Source of the DNA: an uncultured SAR86 cluster bacterium
Lineage (GTDB): Bacteria > Pseudomonadota > Gammaproteobacteria > Magnimaribacterales > Magnimaribacteraceae
Direction: 5' to 3'
Length of the DNA: 64,000 nucleotides
NCBI GenBank assembly: GCA_902532675.1
Contig: CACAIY010000003.1
Location: forward strand, 1-64,000
Positions within the stretch are counted from its first letter, which is position 1; the number at the start of each line of letters is the position of its first letter. The notes under the pieces were generated by a model that worked only from the letters and a program-made list of their open reading frames with translations, was not told the origin of the DNA and searched no databases. The translations under genes and the position numbers were made by a program. This document shows positions 57,215-64,000 of this stretch, in pieces.

Positions 57215-57763
57215 TTAATGCCCCTTTGATAAATATTGGTTATAGAAATAAAAGGCACAAATTACCAAAGCATGTTCGATTTCTCCTTTTTCAATCAATA
57301 AAGGAATCTCATCTATGGGTTTTTTTAATATTTCTATATCTTCCATGCCATCTAATTTTTGTTCTTCAGTCTGACATACATCCAAAGCAAGATAGGAATA
57401 GGTATGGTTAGACATCAGGGCAGGGTTGGGTTCAACTCTACCAATCTCTATGACTTTAGAGCTGGTATAGCCTGTTTCTTCAGAGAGTTCTCTAATAGCA
57501 GCATCTATGGGTTTTTCTCCTTCATCTACCATTCCTCCTGGAACCTCTAGGCAAAGTTTCTCAGTCCCAAATCGATGCTGATTAATTAGAATAACTTCAT
57601 TATTTTTTGTTATAGGGATAATGTTTACCCAATTTGGGGTATCAATTACCCAAACAGGGTGTTCCGATTTTTTCTTCGGCGAAATAACTCGATCTTCTCT
57701 TAATTTAAAGATCTTGTTTTCAATTAAAAATTTCGAGGAAACCTTATCCCAATTCTTGATCAT
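57215..57763 (-). CDS. Nudix hydrolase (ADP-ribose pyrophosphatase-like)
   Basis: 182 residues. Full Nudix box GxxxxxExxxxxxxREUxEExGU, read as GGMVDEGEKPIDAAIRELSE then ETGY (~75-98), preceded by ILINQHRFGTEKLCLEVP as in NudF-like ADP-ribose or nucleoside-diphosphate sugar pyrophosphatases. Exact substrate uncertain. Confidence 0.9.
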   Translation of the reverse strand: MIKNWDKVSSKFLIENKIFKLREDRVISPKKKSEHPVWVIDTPNWVNIIPITKNNEVILINQHRFGTEKLCLEVPGGMVDEGEKPIDAAIRELSEETGYTSSKVIEIGRVEPNPALMSNHTYSYLALDVCQTEEQKLDGMEDIEILKKPIDEIPLLIEKGEIEHALVICAFYFYNQYLSKGH

Positions 57764-57830
57764 AAACTTGTATTTGCCTTTTCAGAAATAGATAATATCA
57801 CCATAATATTAACTTTTTATAGGATAAAAA

Positions 57831-58589
57831 ATGTCAAGACATCAAGCATTAGATACATTCGGTAGATCTGGTAACCCAGTAATGGGAAATAAATTTGATG
57901 GGGATGCTCAATTCAGAGATATGCCTATTTCACAAAAAATGACCTTGGAAGGCACTGTCAATAAAACAGGAATACTATTACTGCTTTGTTTTGCAACAGC
58001 AGCCGTTAGCTGGAATATACCTAACCCTATATTGATGTTTACTGGAATGGGTGTAGGTTTGATTGCAGCTATTATTACTATCTTTAAGCCTACTATGGCT
58101 TCTTCTACTGCTCCCGTGTATGCATTAGCTCAAGGATTGTTTTTAGGTGGAATAACAGTTATGTTTGAAGCTCAATACCCAGGCATAGCCATACAAGCCA
58201 TCGGCCTGACTTTTGGTACTCTCGCGTCTTTATTGGTTTGCTATAAAACAGGAATCATTAAACCCACTGAGAATTTTAGACTCATGATAGTTAGCGCTAC
58301 AGCAGGAATAGCTCTTTTATATATGGTTAATATCCTTATGACTATGTTTGGAGGAGGAAGCGGAATAGGCTTTATACATTCGAATGGACTAATGGGCATA
58401 GGCTTTAGTTTATTTGTTGTTGGTATTGCCGCCCTTAATTTAGTTTTAGATTTTGATTTTATAGAACAAGGTTCTGAGAATGGTCTACCAAAGCATATGG
58501 AATGGTTCGGAGCTTTCAGCCTCATGGTGACTTTAGTTTGGCTTTATTTAGAAATACTTAGATTGCTTGCAAAAATTAGAAGTAATTAA
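57831..58589 (+). CDS. Bax inhibitor-1/YccA-type membrane protein
   Basis: 252 residues with seven hydrophobic segments after a ~50-residue N-terminal tail (FGRSGNPVMGNKFDG). Family patterns: YALAQGLFLGGITVMFEAQY (~101-120) and the C-terminal GLPKHMEWFGAFSLMVTLVW (~224-243), with the conserved acidic FDFIEQG. Resembles the group with the long tail ('Bax inhibitor-1/YccA'). BI-1 proteins are pH-sensitive leak channels for Ca2+ or protease-interacting. Role here unknown. The next gene begins directly after the stop. Confidence 0.88.
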   Translation: MSRHQALDTFGRSGNPVMGNKFDGDAQFRDMPISQKMTLEGTVNKTGILLLLCFATAAVSWNIPNPILMFTGMGVGLIAAIITIFKPTMASSTAPVYALAQGLFLGGITVMFEAQYPGIAIQAIGLTFGTLASLLVCYKTGIIKPTENFRLMIVSATAGIALLYMVNILMTMFGGGSGIGFIHSNGLMGIGFSLFVVGIAALNLVLDFDFIEQGSENGLPKHMEWFGAFSLMVTLVWLYLEILRLLAKIRSN

Positions 58590-58802
58590 GTGGATCTAAA
58601 CACTATTTTCTTTGGAGGATTAGCTCTAGTTTCCTTAGCAGCTTTCTTTTATTTAGGTAAATTCAAAGCGTCTAAAGCTCAAACAGAAAGAGATGATCGA
58701 ATTACTTGGTCAAAAAGAAGTTTTAGTTTTAGAAGCTGCTTAACAATTGCCTTGGGTATCTTTTTAATATTCTTTTTTCTTAGTTATTTAGGCTATAACT
58801 AA
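58590..58802 (+). CDS. Small membrane protein, unknown function
   Basis: 70 residues, GTG start directly adjoining the BI-1 stop. Two hydrophobic helices (~5-22, ~50-67) separated by a charged loop (KFKASKAQTERDDRITWSKR). Co-transcribed with the BI-1 gene; otherwise unrecognised. Stop overlaps nothing; the convergent Fe-alcohol dehydrogenase ends at 58804. Confidence 0.6.
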   Translation: MDLNTIFFGGLALVSLAAFFYLGKFKASKAQTERDDRITWSKRSFSFRSCLTIALGIFLIFFFLSYLGYN

Positions 58803-58803
58803 A

Positions 58804-59937
58804 TTACATAGCATCTAAAAAAAGCTTTTCCCATTCTTCTTTAGAGGGAAGTCTAGGTGTAGTAGCATTGCTTGGATCAGTCATAGAGTGCTCAACAAGA
58901 TCTGGAATCATTGCTTCACTCACGCCCATGTCTTTTAACCCAGAAGGTAGACCTATTTCTTGATTTAACTTTTCAATCTCTTTAGCTAAATCGGTTGATT
59001 CAGGCTTACCCATTGCTCTTGCAATCTTTGAATATTTATCCTCTACGTGGTCTTTATTGAATCGGAGTATGGTAGGAAGAATAACCCCATTGAGGGTTCC
59101 ATGATGTAATCTTAATTCTTGATCCGCACCTAAAGCATGACTCATGGAATGAACCGCTCCAAGACCTTTAGAAAATGCCATCGCTCCTTCAGTTGAAGCC
59201 ATCATCATATTCCATCTAGCATCTTTATCATTTCCATCTTTAACCGCTTTTTTAAGATTTTCTCCCCTTATGACTCTTTCTACGCCATCCAAGCCAACAG
59301 CCTCAGCAGGGGGATCAATAACAGGAGACATTATTGCTTCTATGCAATGAGTTAAAGCATCCATTCCTGATCCAGCTGTAAGTATTGGCGGCAATCCAAT
59401 CGTTAATTCAGGATCACATATAGCTGCTGCAGGCCTTAAGTGCTCGCTGGCTAAGATTAATTTCCTTCCATCATTCATGATGATTACAGCACCAGATGAA
59501 ACTTCACTTCCAGTTCCCGAAGTAGTAGGTATAGCGATCATAGGTATTGTTTTTTGTATTTTCTCCAAGCCGCCTTCATTAATAGAATAATCAACTACTT
59601 TGCCTTCATGATTGGCCATTAAAGCTACAGATTTTCCCAAATCTAAACTAGACCCACCCCCGAAACCAATAACACCATCACAACCCTGTGTTTTATATAT
59701 CTCTAAGGCGTTTTCTACTGCCTCTTCCGTAGGGTTGGCAGGAGTTTGGTCATAAAATGATGGAGTTATTTCATTGGATAGCTGATTTCTTAGCTGGTCA
59801 ATCATACCTATTTCTGCAAGACCAGGGTCGGTGCAAATTAAAGGTTTCTTTATACCTAGATTCACTAAAACAACCGAGATTTCTTTTATAGCACCGTGGT
59901 CAAAATAAGGTCTATTGCTGTAAGCTAATTGAGTCAT
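58804..59937 (-). CDS. Iron-containing alcohol dehydrogenase
   Basis: 377 residues, group III metal-dependent ADH. GFGGGSSLDLGKSVALM (~93-109) binds NAD(P); IPTTSGTGSEVSSGAVI (~135-151); metal ligands in GSGMDALTHCIEAIMSP (~185-201) and GAVHSMSHALGADQELRLHH (~260-279). Substrate (primary alcohol, lactaldehyde or 4-hydroxybutyrate type) not readable. Starts 69 bases from the divergent recX. Confidence 0.93.
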   Translation of the reverse strand: MTQLAYSNRPYFDHGAIKEISVVLVNLGIKKPLICTDPGLAEIGMIDQLRNQLSNEITPSFYDQTPANPTEEAVENALEIYKTQGCDGVIGFGGGSSLDLGKSVALMANHEGKVVDYSINEGGLEKIQKTIPMIAIPTTSGTGSEVSSGAVIIMNDGRKLILASEHLRPAAAICDPELTIGLPPILTAGSGMDALTHCIEAIMSPVIDPPAEAVGLDGVERVIRGENLKKAVKDGNDKDARWNMMMASTEGAMAFSKGLGAVHSMSHALGADQELRLHHGTLNGVILPTILRFNKDHVEDKYSKIARAMGKPESTDLAKEIEKLNQEIGLPSGLKDMGVSEAMIPDLVEHSMTDPSNATTPRLPSKEEWEKLFLDAM

Positions 59938-60006
59938 AAGATTAAAGTCATTATATCTATCTTTTGATACTTACAAAAAATTAAAGAAAGCATATACTTC
60001 TTGATA

Positions 60007-60462
60007 ATGAAAATCCTTGAAGACTCAAAATCCATTCGTTTGAAGATAATGGATTTCCTGTCTAGAAGAGAGCATTCTTCAAAAGAGATTTTTAAAAAAT
60101 TATCTCCTAGAGTTGAATCCAAAGAACTTCTTGAAGAAGAGATAGAAAAATTAAAAGCTGATGGTTTATTAAGTGATGAAAGGTTTGCTGAGAGTTATTT
60201 TCAAAGTAGAAAAAATAGAGGTTACGGACCGCTGAGAATTAGAAACGAATTAAAACAACGAGGTGTGGGAGATCAAATCTTTTATCCGTTATCTAATGAG
60301 ATTGAGTGGTCAGATTTTGCTTTAGAAGCTTTAAGAAAGAAAGTAAGCGGGGATATGCCTACTGAAACTAAAGACATCCTAAAATTAAAAAGGTTTTTAA
60401 ATTACAGAGGCTTCGATTTCCAAGATATTGATAAAGCTTTTCAAATTATAAAAAGTGAATAA
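60007..60462 (+). CDS. recX: Regulatory protein RecX
   Basis: Modulates RecA filaments. 151 residues from ATG 60007 (TTG 60001 is also in frame). Three tandem three-helix repeats: IMDFLSRREHSSKEIFKKLS (~15-34), LKADGLLSDERFAESYFQSR (~49-68) followed by GYGPLRIRNELKQRGV, and a C-terminal repeat ending RGFDFQDIDKAFQI. It lies next to dnaX rather than between recA and alaS, the common location; alaS is at the other end of the window. Confidence 0.92.
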   Translation: MKILEDSKSIRLKIMDFLSRREHSSKEIFKKLSPRVESKELLEEEIEKLKADGLLSDERFAESYFQSRKNRGYGPLRIRNELKQRGVGDQIFYPLSNEIEWSDFALEALRKKVSGDMPTETKDILKLKRFLNYRGFDFQDIDKAFQIIKSE

Positions 60463-60508
60463 GGTCATTAAATTTTATTATTAATAAACTATACTTCTAT
60501 AGCAAACA

Positions 60509-62155
60509 ATGAGTTATCAAGTACTAGCAAGAAAATGGAGACCAAAAGATTTTTCTGAGGTTGTTGGGCAAGAACATGTCGTTCAAGCTCTAGCTAACGC
60601 CCTTGATCAAAATAAAATTCATCAGGCTTACGTCTTAAGTGGCACTAGAGGGGTAGGGAAGACCACTATCGCAAGGATTTTATCAAAAAGCTTAAATTGT
60701 GAAGTTGGACTAGATTCTAAACCGTGCCATGAATGCTCAACTTGTGAATCTATAACAGACGGAAGTTTTATGGACTTTCAAGAAATTGATGCAGCTTCAA
60801 GTAGGGGTGTGGATGACACTAAACAGTTATTAGAGACAGTTATGCACATGCCTAGCTCATCTAGGTACAAAGTATATTTGCTGGATGAAGTGCACATGCT
60901 CTCTACACAAAGCTTTAATATGCTTTTAAAAACTTTAGAAGAACCTCCAGAACACGTAATTTTTATTCTAGCTACTACCTTACCTGAAAAAATACCAGCA
61001 ACAGTTCTTTCTAGGTGCTTGCAATTTAATCTTAAGAATTTAACCCCCAGTCAACTTGATGAAAGATTAAGTTTTATTCTGAAAGAGGAAAAAATTAAGT
61101 TTGAAACTCAAGCTGTAGAACAAATATGCAGGGCAGGACGAGGCAGCTTAAGAGACTGCTTAACTATAGCAGATCAGGCTATTGCCTATTGTAATGGCAA
61201 CTTAACCGATCAAGGTATAGCTCAAATGTTAGGCACACTTCCTTTTGATCATGTTAATTCGCTTTTATCTTCTATAGCTAAAAAGGATGCTGTTGGACTT
61301 CTGCAATCTTTAAAAGAAATTTCTCAGATGAGCGTAGATTATTTAAGACTGATGGATCTAATTCTAGAAACTATACAGTTAATAACTTTTACTCAGGTAT
61401 CAGAAGATGTTTTAGATGAAACAGAAATTAGAAGAAGTGACCTCAAAGAACTTGCAGATATCTTATCTGAAGATGATCTCCAGGTACTTTACCAAATAGG
61501 TCTACTTGCAAAAAGAGATATGGAAATAGCACCAAGCTTATCTAGTGGTTTTGAGATGGCCTTGTTAAGAATGGTCTCTTTTTTACCCGGTGAAATAAAA
61601 GAAACTAAAAAAAAAGTTGAAAAAGTAATTAATAAAAATACTTTAGAAAAGGAAGTAAAGGTTTCTTCTAAGGAAGATACAACTCCAATAGAAGACAAGT
61701 TAATTACAGATACATCAGAATCAGAAAAGCAAAAAAAACACACCGGAAATAAAAAGAAATTAAGTCTATCTATAGATCAGTGGAATACTGTTTTTACTAA
61801 CTTGGATCTTGATGCTGGAACCAAACAGTTAGCATCTCATTGTTCTTTTATAAAATCTGATGATTCAGTTATCTATCTATCCATGCCTGAAGAAAAATTA
61901 AACTTATTTAATGGAAAACATAGGCAAGAATTACAGGAAAAGTTATCCGATTATCTAAAAGAAGATTGCAATATCTTTTTAGAAGAAGGAGAACATAATG
62001 AGGACTCCCCAAATCAAATAAAAGCAAAAGAAAAAAGAAAAATACAAGATGATGCAGAGAAAGCTATTAAAGATGATCCTAAGGTAAAAAAAATAATAGA
62101 AGAATTTGGAGCCAAAATAATTGAGTCAACTGTTGAATCAAGAAAATCAGAATGA
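60509..62155 (+). CDS. dnaX: DNA polymerase III tau subunit, with A9 slippage site for a gamma-like form
   Basis: Clamp-loader subunit. 548 residues: LARKWRPKDFSEVVGQEHVV (~5-24), Walker A GTRGVGKTTIARIL (~45-58), zinc-binding Cys in CHECSTCES (~76), DEVHMLSTQSFNMLLKTLEE (~127-146) and sensor LSRCLQFNLK (~168-177). At 61607-61615 nine A (codons 367-369) lie just after domain III. A -1 shift reads K-K-K-S-stop (370 residues); a +1 shift stops seven codons on. That is the size of domains I-III, as in the gamma product of E. coli or Thermus. The C-terminal part contains the tau-specific polymerase/helicase-binding domains. recR overlaps by 4 bases; ybaB is missing between. Confidence 0.95.
   Translation: MSYQVLARKWRPKDFSEVVGQEHVVQALANALDQNKIHQAYVLSGTRGVGKTTIARILSKSLNCEVGLDSKPCHECSTCESITDGSFMDFQEIDAASSRGVDDTKQLLETVMHMPSSSRYKVYLLDEVHMLSTQSFNMLLKTLEEPPEHVIFILATTLPEKIPATVLSRCLQFNLKNLTPSQLDERLSFILKEEKIKFETQAVEQICRAGRGSLRDCLTIADQAIAYCNGNLTDQGIAQMLGTLPFDHVNSLLSSIAKKDAVGLLQSLKEISQMSVDYLRLMDLILETIQLITFTQVSEDVLDETEIRRSDLKELADILSEDDLQVLYQIGLLAKRDMEIAPSLSSGFEMALLRMVSFLPGEIKETKKKVEKVINKNTLEKEVKVSSKEDTTPIEDKLITDTSESEKQKKHTGNKKKLSLSIDQWNTVFTNLDLDAGTKQLASHCSFIKSDDSVIYLSMPEEKLNLFNGKHRQELQEKLSDYLKEDCNIFLEEGEHNEDSPNQIKAKEKRKIQDDAEKAIKDDPKVKKIIEEFGAKIIESTVESRKSE
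61607..61615 (+). promoter_or_regulatory. A9 slippage/frameshift site in dnaX
   Basis: Nine consecutive A in frame as AAA AAA AAA between ACT and GTT. Thermus dnaX uses a run of nine A for transcriptional slippage, and E. coli a run-containing heptamer for ribosomal frameshifting, to make gamma. Both shifted frames here terminate within seven codons of the run. Function is inferred. Confidence 0.55.
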
Positions 62156-62769
62156 GTAAAGTTAGCCCTCTTGTCGACGGCTTAATTGAAGCTATGCAGT
62201 GCTTACCAGGGGTTGGACCTAAGTCGGCCCAAAGAATGGTTTTACATTTATTAGAAAGGAATAGAGATGGCGGGATTATGTTAGCAGATATAATGGCTAA
62301 GGCGATTGAAGGCGTCGGTAAGTGTAAGAAATGCAGAATATTTACTGAAAGTGAATTTTGTTCTATATGTTCGAACGAGAAGAGAGATAAAAGCTTTATA
62401 TGTGTTGTTGAATCTGTCTCTGATGTTTTTGCAATCGAGCAAAGCAATCAATTTAATGGTAACTACTTCATCTTACATGGACATTTATCTCCTATAGATG
62501 ACATAGGCCCTGAGGAATTGGCTTTAGATAAATTGTTTAACCTGGCAAAGTCTGAAGAGGTAAAAGAATTAATATTAGCAACAAATTCTACGCTAGAAGG
62601 GGAGACAACTTCCCATTATATATATGATTATCTTAAAGATTTAGAGGACTTGAAGTTAACTAAACTGGCTCAAGGGGTCCCACTTGGCGGTGAGTTAGAA
62701 TATGTTGATAGAGGTACAATTATGCATGCTTTTAGTGGTAGAGTAGAGTTAAAAGATTTGTCAAAATGA
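62152..62769 (+). CDS. recR: Recombination mediator RecR
   Basis: Helps load RecA at gaps with RecF/RecO. 205 residues: HhH LPGVGPKSAQRMVLHLLER (~18-36), zinc finger CKKC...CSICSNEKRD (~57-77), Toprim domain CVVESVSDVFAIEQSNQFNG (~84-103) with the ILHGHLSPIDDIGPEEL stretch (~107-123), and the Walker B-like end GGELEYVDRGTIMHAFSGR. Overlaps dnaX and the next gene by 4 bases each. Confidence 0.96.
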   Translation: MSKVSPLVDGLIEAMQCLPGVGPKSAQRMVLHLLERNRDGGIMLADIMAKAIEGVGKCKKCRIFTESEFCSICSNEKRDKSFICVVESVSDVFAIEQSNQFNGNYFILHGHLSPIDDIGPEELALDKLFNLAKSEEVKELILATNSTLEGETTSHYIYDYLKDLEDLKLTKLAQGVPLGGELEYVDRGTIMHAFSGRVELKDLSK

Positions 62770-63182
62770 AAGTTTTTATAGGAATACTTTTAGCAACAAT
62801 CGTTAATTTCTTAATGGGAGTGTTGGGACTATATCTTGCAACTTCAACTTTCGTAATAGGTCTTGCACCCAATAATATAAATAGTCTTGAATTATCTACC
62901 TTTGATTACATTTTTAGTTTCTTTTTAAAGTTCTTTGTCATTCTTGTTTTAACTTGGATACTTTATAAAGTTATGCCTTTATTAGACAAACCTAGAAAAA
63001 GAGTACTGTTCATCTTTTTCTTAGGTAGTATTTTTGCTCTATATAATGAAGTGGATTTATTTTGGTCGGATGTAGATTATCTTTGGAGTACTTTAGTAAT
63101 AATTGCCGAATCAATTAACTGGTTAATTACAGCATATATACTTTCAAGATTTATTAAGCCTAGGCACTTAGGAGCTCTTTAA
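62766..63182 (+). CDS. Small polytopic membrane protein, unknown
   Basis: 138 residues, four hydrophobic segments (~5-30, ~47-68, ~77-92, ~105-128). No motif I recognise. The ATG overlaps the recR stop (4 bases), and its stop overlaps the convergent M20 gene by 4 bases. Probably co-transcribed with dnaX-recR. Confidence 0.65.
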   Translation: MKVFIGILLATIVNFLMGVLGLYLATSTFVIGLAPNNINSLELSTFDYIFSFFLKFFVILVLTWILYKVMPLLDKPRKRVLFIFFLGSIFALYNEVDLFWSDVDYLWSTLVIIAESINWLITAYILSRFIKPRHLGAL

Positions 63183-64000
63183 GATTCATTAAATAAATCT
63201 AAGGCTGCTCCTGTCATCGCTTTTACTCCTGTTTCTATAGTAGGTTCTGGGTCAGGTAAAAATAAATCAGAATGTAGTGAAGGAAGGACGATGTCTTCTC
63301 TTATAGCTTTTTCATATATTTTTTTATTTACAGCACCAAGCCAAAATAGAGCAGTTGGAATAATAGGTTCCACTCTTCCAAACATGCCAAAGTCTTCCCC
63401 GCCCATAACCGGCGAAACTTTCTTCACATTATTTTTACCTAAAGTTTTCTCAAAACTTTCTTTAAGCTTCTCTACCAATTGGGGATTATTAAAAACTGCT
63501 GGCGTATATTCATCTTTGAGAGTAACTGTTGGATAGAGTTCTTCTGGTAATCCAGCTGCAATTGCAGTTCCTCTAACTATTCTCTTAATTGAAGAAATAG
63601 TTGTATTTCTAACTTCATCTGTATAAGAACGAAGGGTTAATTGAAGCTTTACTTCGTTAGGTATTACATTATGTTTGGTTCCTCCATGTATTGAGCCAAC
63701 TGTTACAACTGCTGGGTCAGTAGGAGCAATTTGCCGACTAACTATGGTTTGTAATTGAGAGATTATTTGAGCAGATAAAACAATAGGATCCTTAGTCGTA
63801 TGAGGATAGGCTCCGTGACCACCTAAACCTTTTACTGTAATGTCCACCGTATCAACATTGGCCATAGCCCATCCAGGTAAATATCCAACTTTTCCAGCTT
63901 CCATGCCTGAACTAACATGCAACGCAAGATTAAAATCAGGTCTTGGAAATCTAGTGAAAAGTCCATCTTTAATCATATTTCTGGCTCCTCCACTTACCTC
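63179..64000 (-). CDS. M20-family amidohydrolase, C-terminal part (5' truncated by window edge)
   Basis: Metal-dependent amidohydrolase of the IAA-amino-acid/hippurate hydrolase type. The frame is open to the window edge (EVSGGARN before the internal Met at 63976), and GGARNMIKDGLF is the known internal family stretch. Present part: ALHVSSGMEAGKVGYLPG, the dimerisation domain with VKGLGGHGAYPHTTKDPIVL and GTKHNVIPNEVKLQLTLRSY, and the metal-ligand region VMGGEDFGMFGR followed by LHSDLF. About 270 of ~430 residues are present. Substrate unknown. Confidence 0.9.
   Translation of the reverse strand, partial: EVSGGARNMIKDGLFTRFPRPDFNLALHVSSGMEAGKVGYLPGWAMANVDTVDITVKGLGGHGAYPHTTKDPIVLSAQIISQLQTIVSRQIAPTDPAVVTVGSIHGGTKHNVIPNEVKLQLTLRSYTDEVRNTTISSIKRIVRGTAIAAGLPEELYPTVTLKDEYTPAVFNNPQLVEKLKESFEKTLGKNNVKKVSPVMGGEDFGMFGRVEPIIPTALFWLGAVNKKIYEKAIREDIVLPSLHSDLFLPDPEPTIETGVKAMTGAALDLFNES

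Overview
The window looks like a chromosomal segment of a free-living, AT-rich marine gammaproteobacterium. Base composition, by eye, is roughly one-third G+C. Gammaproteobacterial markers include ZipA, the smc-zipA-ligA order, MnmC, RecX, AlgH/YqgE, a class I (Ccm) cytochrome c maturation operon, and TonB-dependent receptors. Dense packing, many 1-11 nt gene overlaps and the mix of TonB receptors, acyl-CoA dehydrogenases and phytanoyl-CoA dioxygenase-like enzymes are reminiscent of the SAR86 lineage. That placement is inference; no rRNA is present to confirm it. I saw no phage, transposase, integron or CRISPR array. The window begins inside alaS and ends inside an M20 peptidase gene.

Layout: 1-3.2 kb alaS (5' partial), lysC and a small membrane protein. 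3.2-6.6 kb an apparently Fur-controlled siderophore-type TonB receptor, a structured RNA/terminator region and hemH. 6.6-14 kb a TPR lipoprotein, a nitroreductase, and a TonB receptor/hydrolase/GMC oxidoreductase run ending at tRNA-Ser(GCU). 14.1-17.6 kb a TonB-C-like protein, a sulfotransferase, an APS-kinase-like P-loop protein, a HIGH-type nucleotidyltransferase and a 2-hydroxyacid dehydrogenase. 17.6-21.3 kb (minus strand) aldehyde dehydrogenase, acyl-CoA carboxylase beta subunit, tRNA-Arg(CCU) and hisI. 21.4-27.5 kb a complete ccmABCDEFGHI operon, including the tiny ccmD. 27.6-34 kb smc, zipA, ligA and two lipoproteins. 34-42 kb mnmC, three acyl-CoA dehydrogenases, a LysR regulator, tRNA-Leu(UAG) and tRNA-Val(GAC). 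42-49 kb a small lipoprotein, MAPEG protein, fused methionine sulfoxide reductase, VOC protein, methyltransferase, cystathionine synthase/lyase pair and pyrB. 49-60 kb DUF3604 protein, two PhyH-type dioxygenases, SCP2 protein, DsbD and a redoxin, SGNH hydrolase, AlgH, Nudix, BI-1 protein and Fe-alcohol dehydrogenase. 60-64 kb recX, dnaX, recR, a membrane protein and an M20 amidohydrolase (partial).

The Ccm operon, DsbD, CcmG and HemH together serve haem and cytochrome c biogenesis. The cystathionine pair could run reverse transsulfuration. The acyl-CoA dehydrogenases, SCP2 protein and carboxylase suggest lipid and branched-chain acid catabolism.

Most notable points: (i) two housekeeping genes, lysC and hemH, are frameshifted exactly at homopolymers (G7 and A9), while dnaX carries an in-frame A9 run where slippage would make a gamma-like short subunit; (ii) the SMC protein is only 825 residues and shows no recognisable hinge; (iii) a compact sulfotransferase/APS-kinase-like/nucleotidyltransferase/dehydrogenase cassette; (iv) a periplasmic MsrA-thioredoxin-MsrB fusion in unusual order, lacking the usual resolving cysteine; (v) a multi-hairpin RNA candidate downstream of the Fur-controlled receptor.
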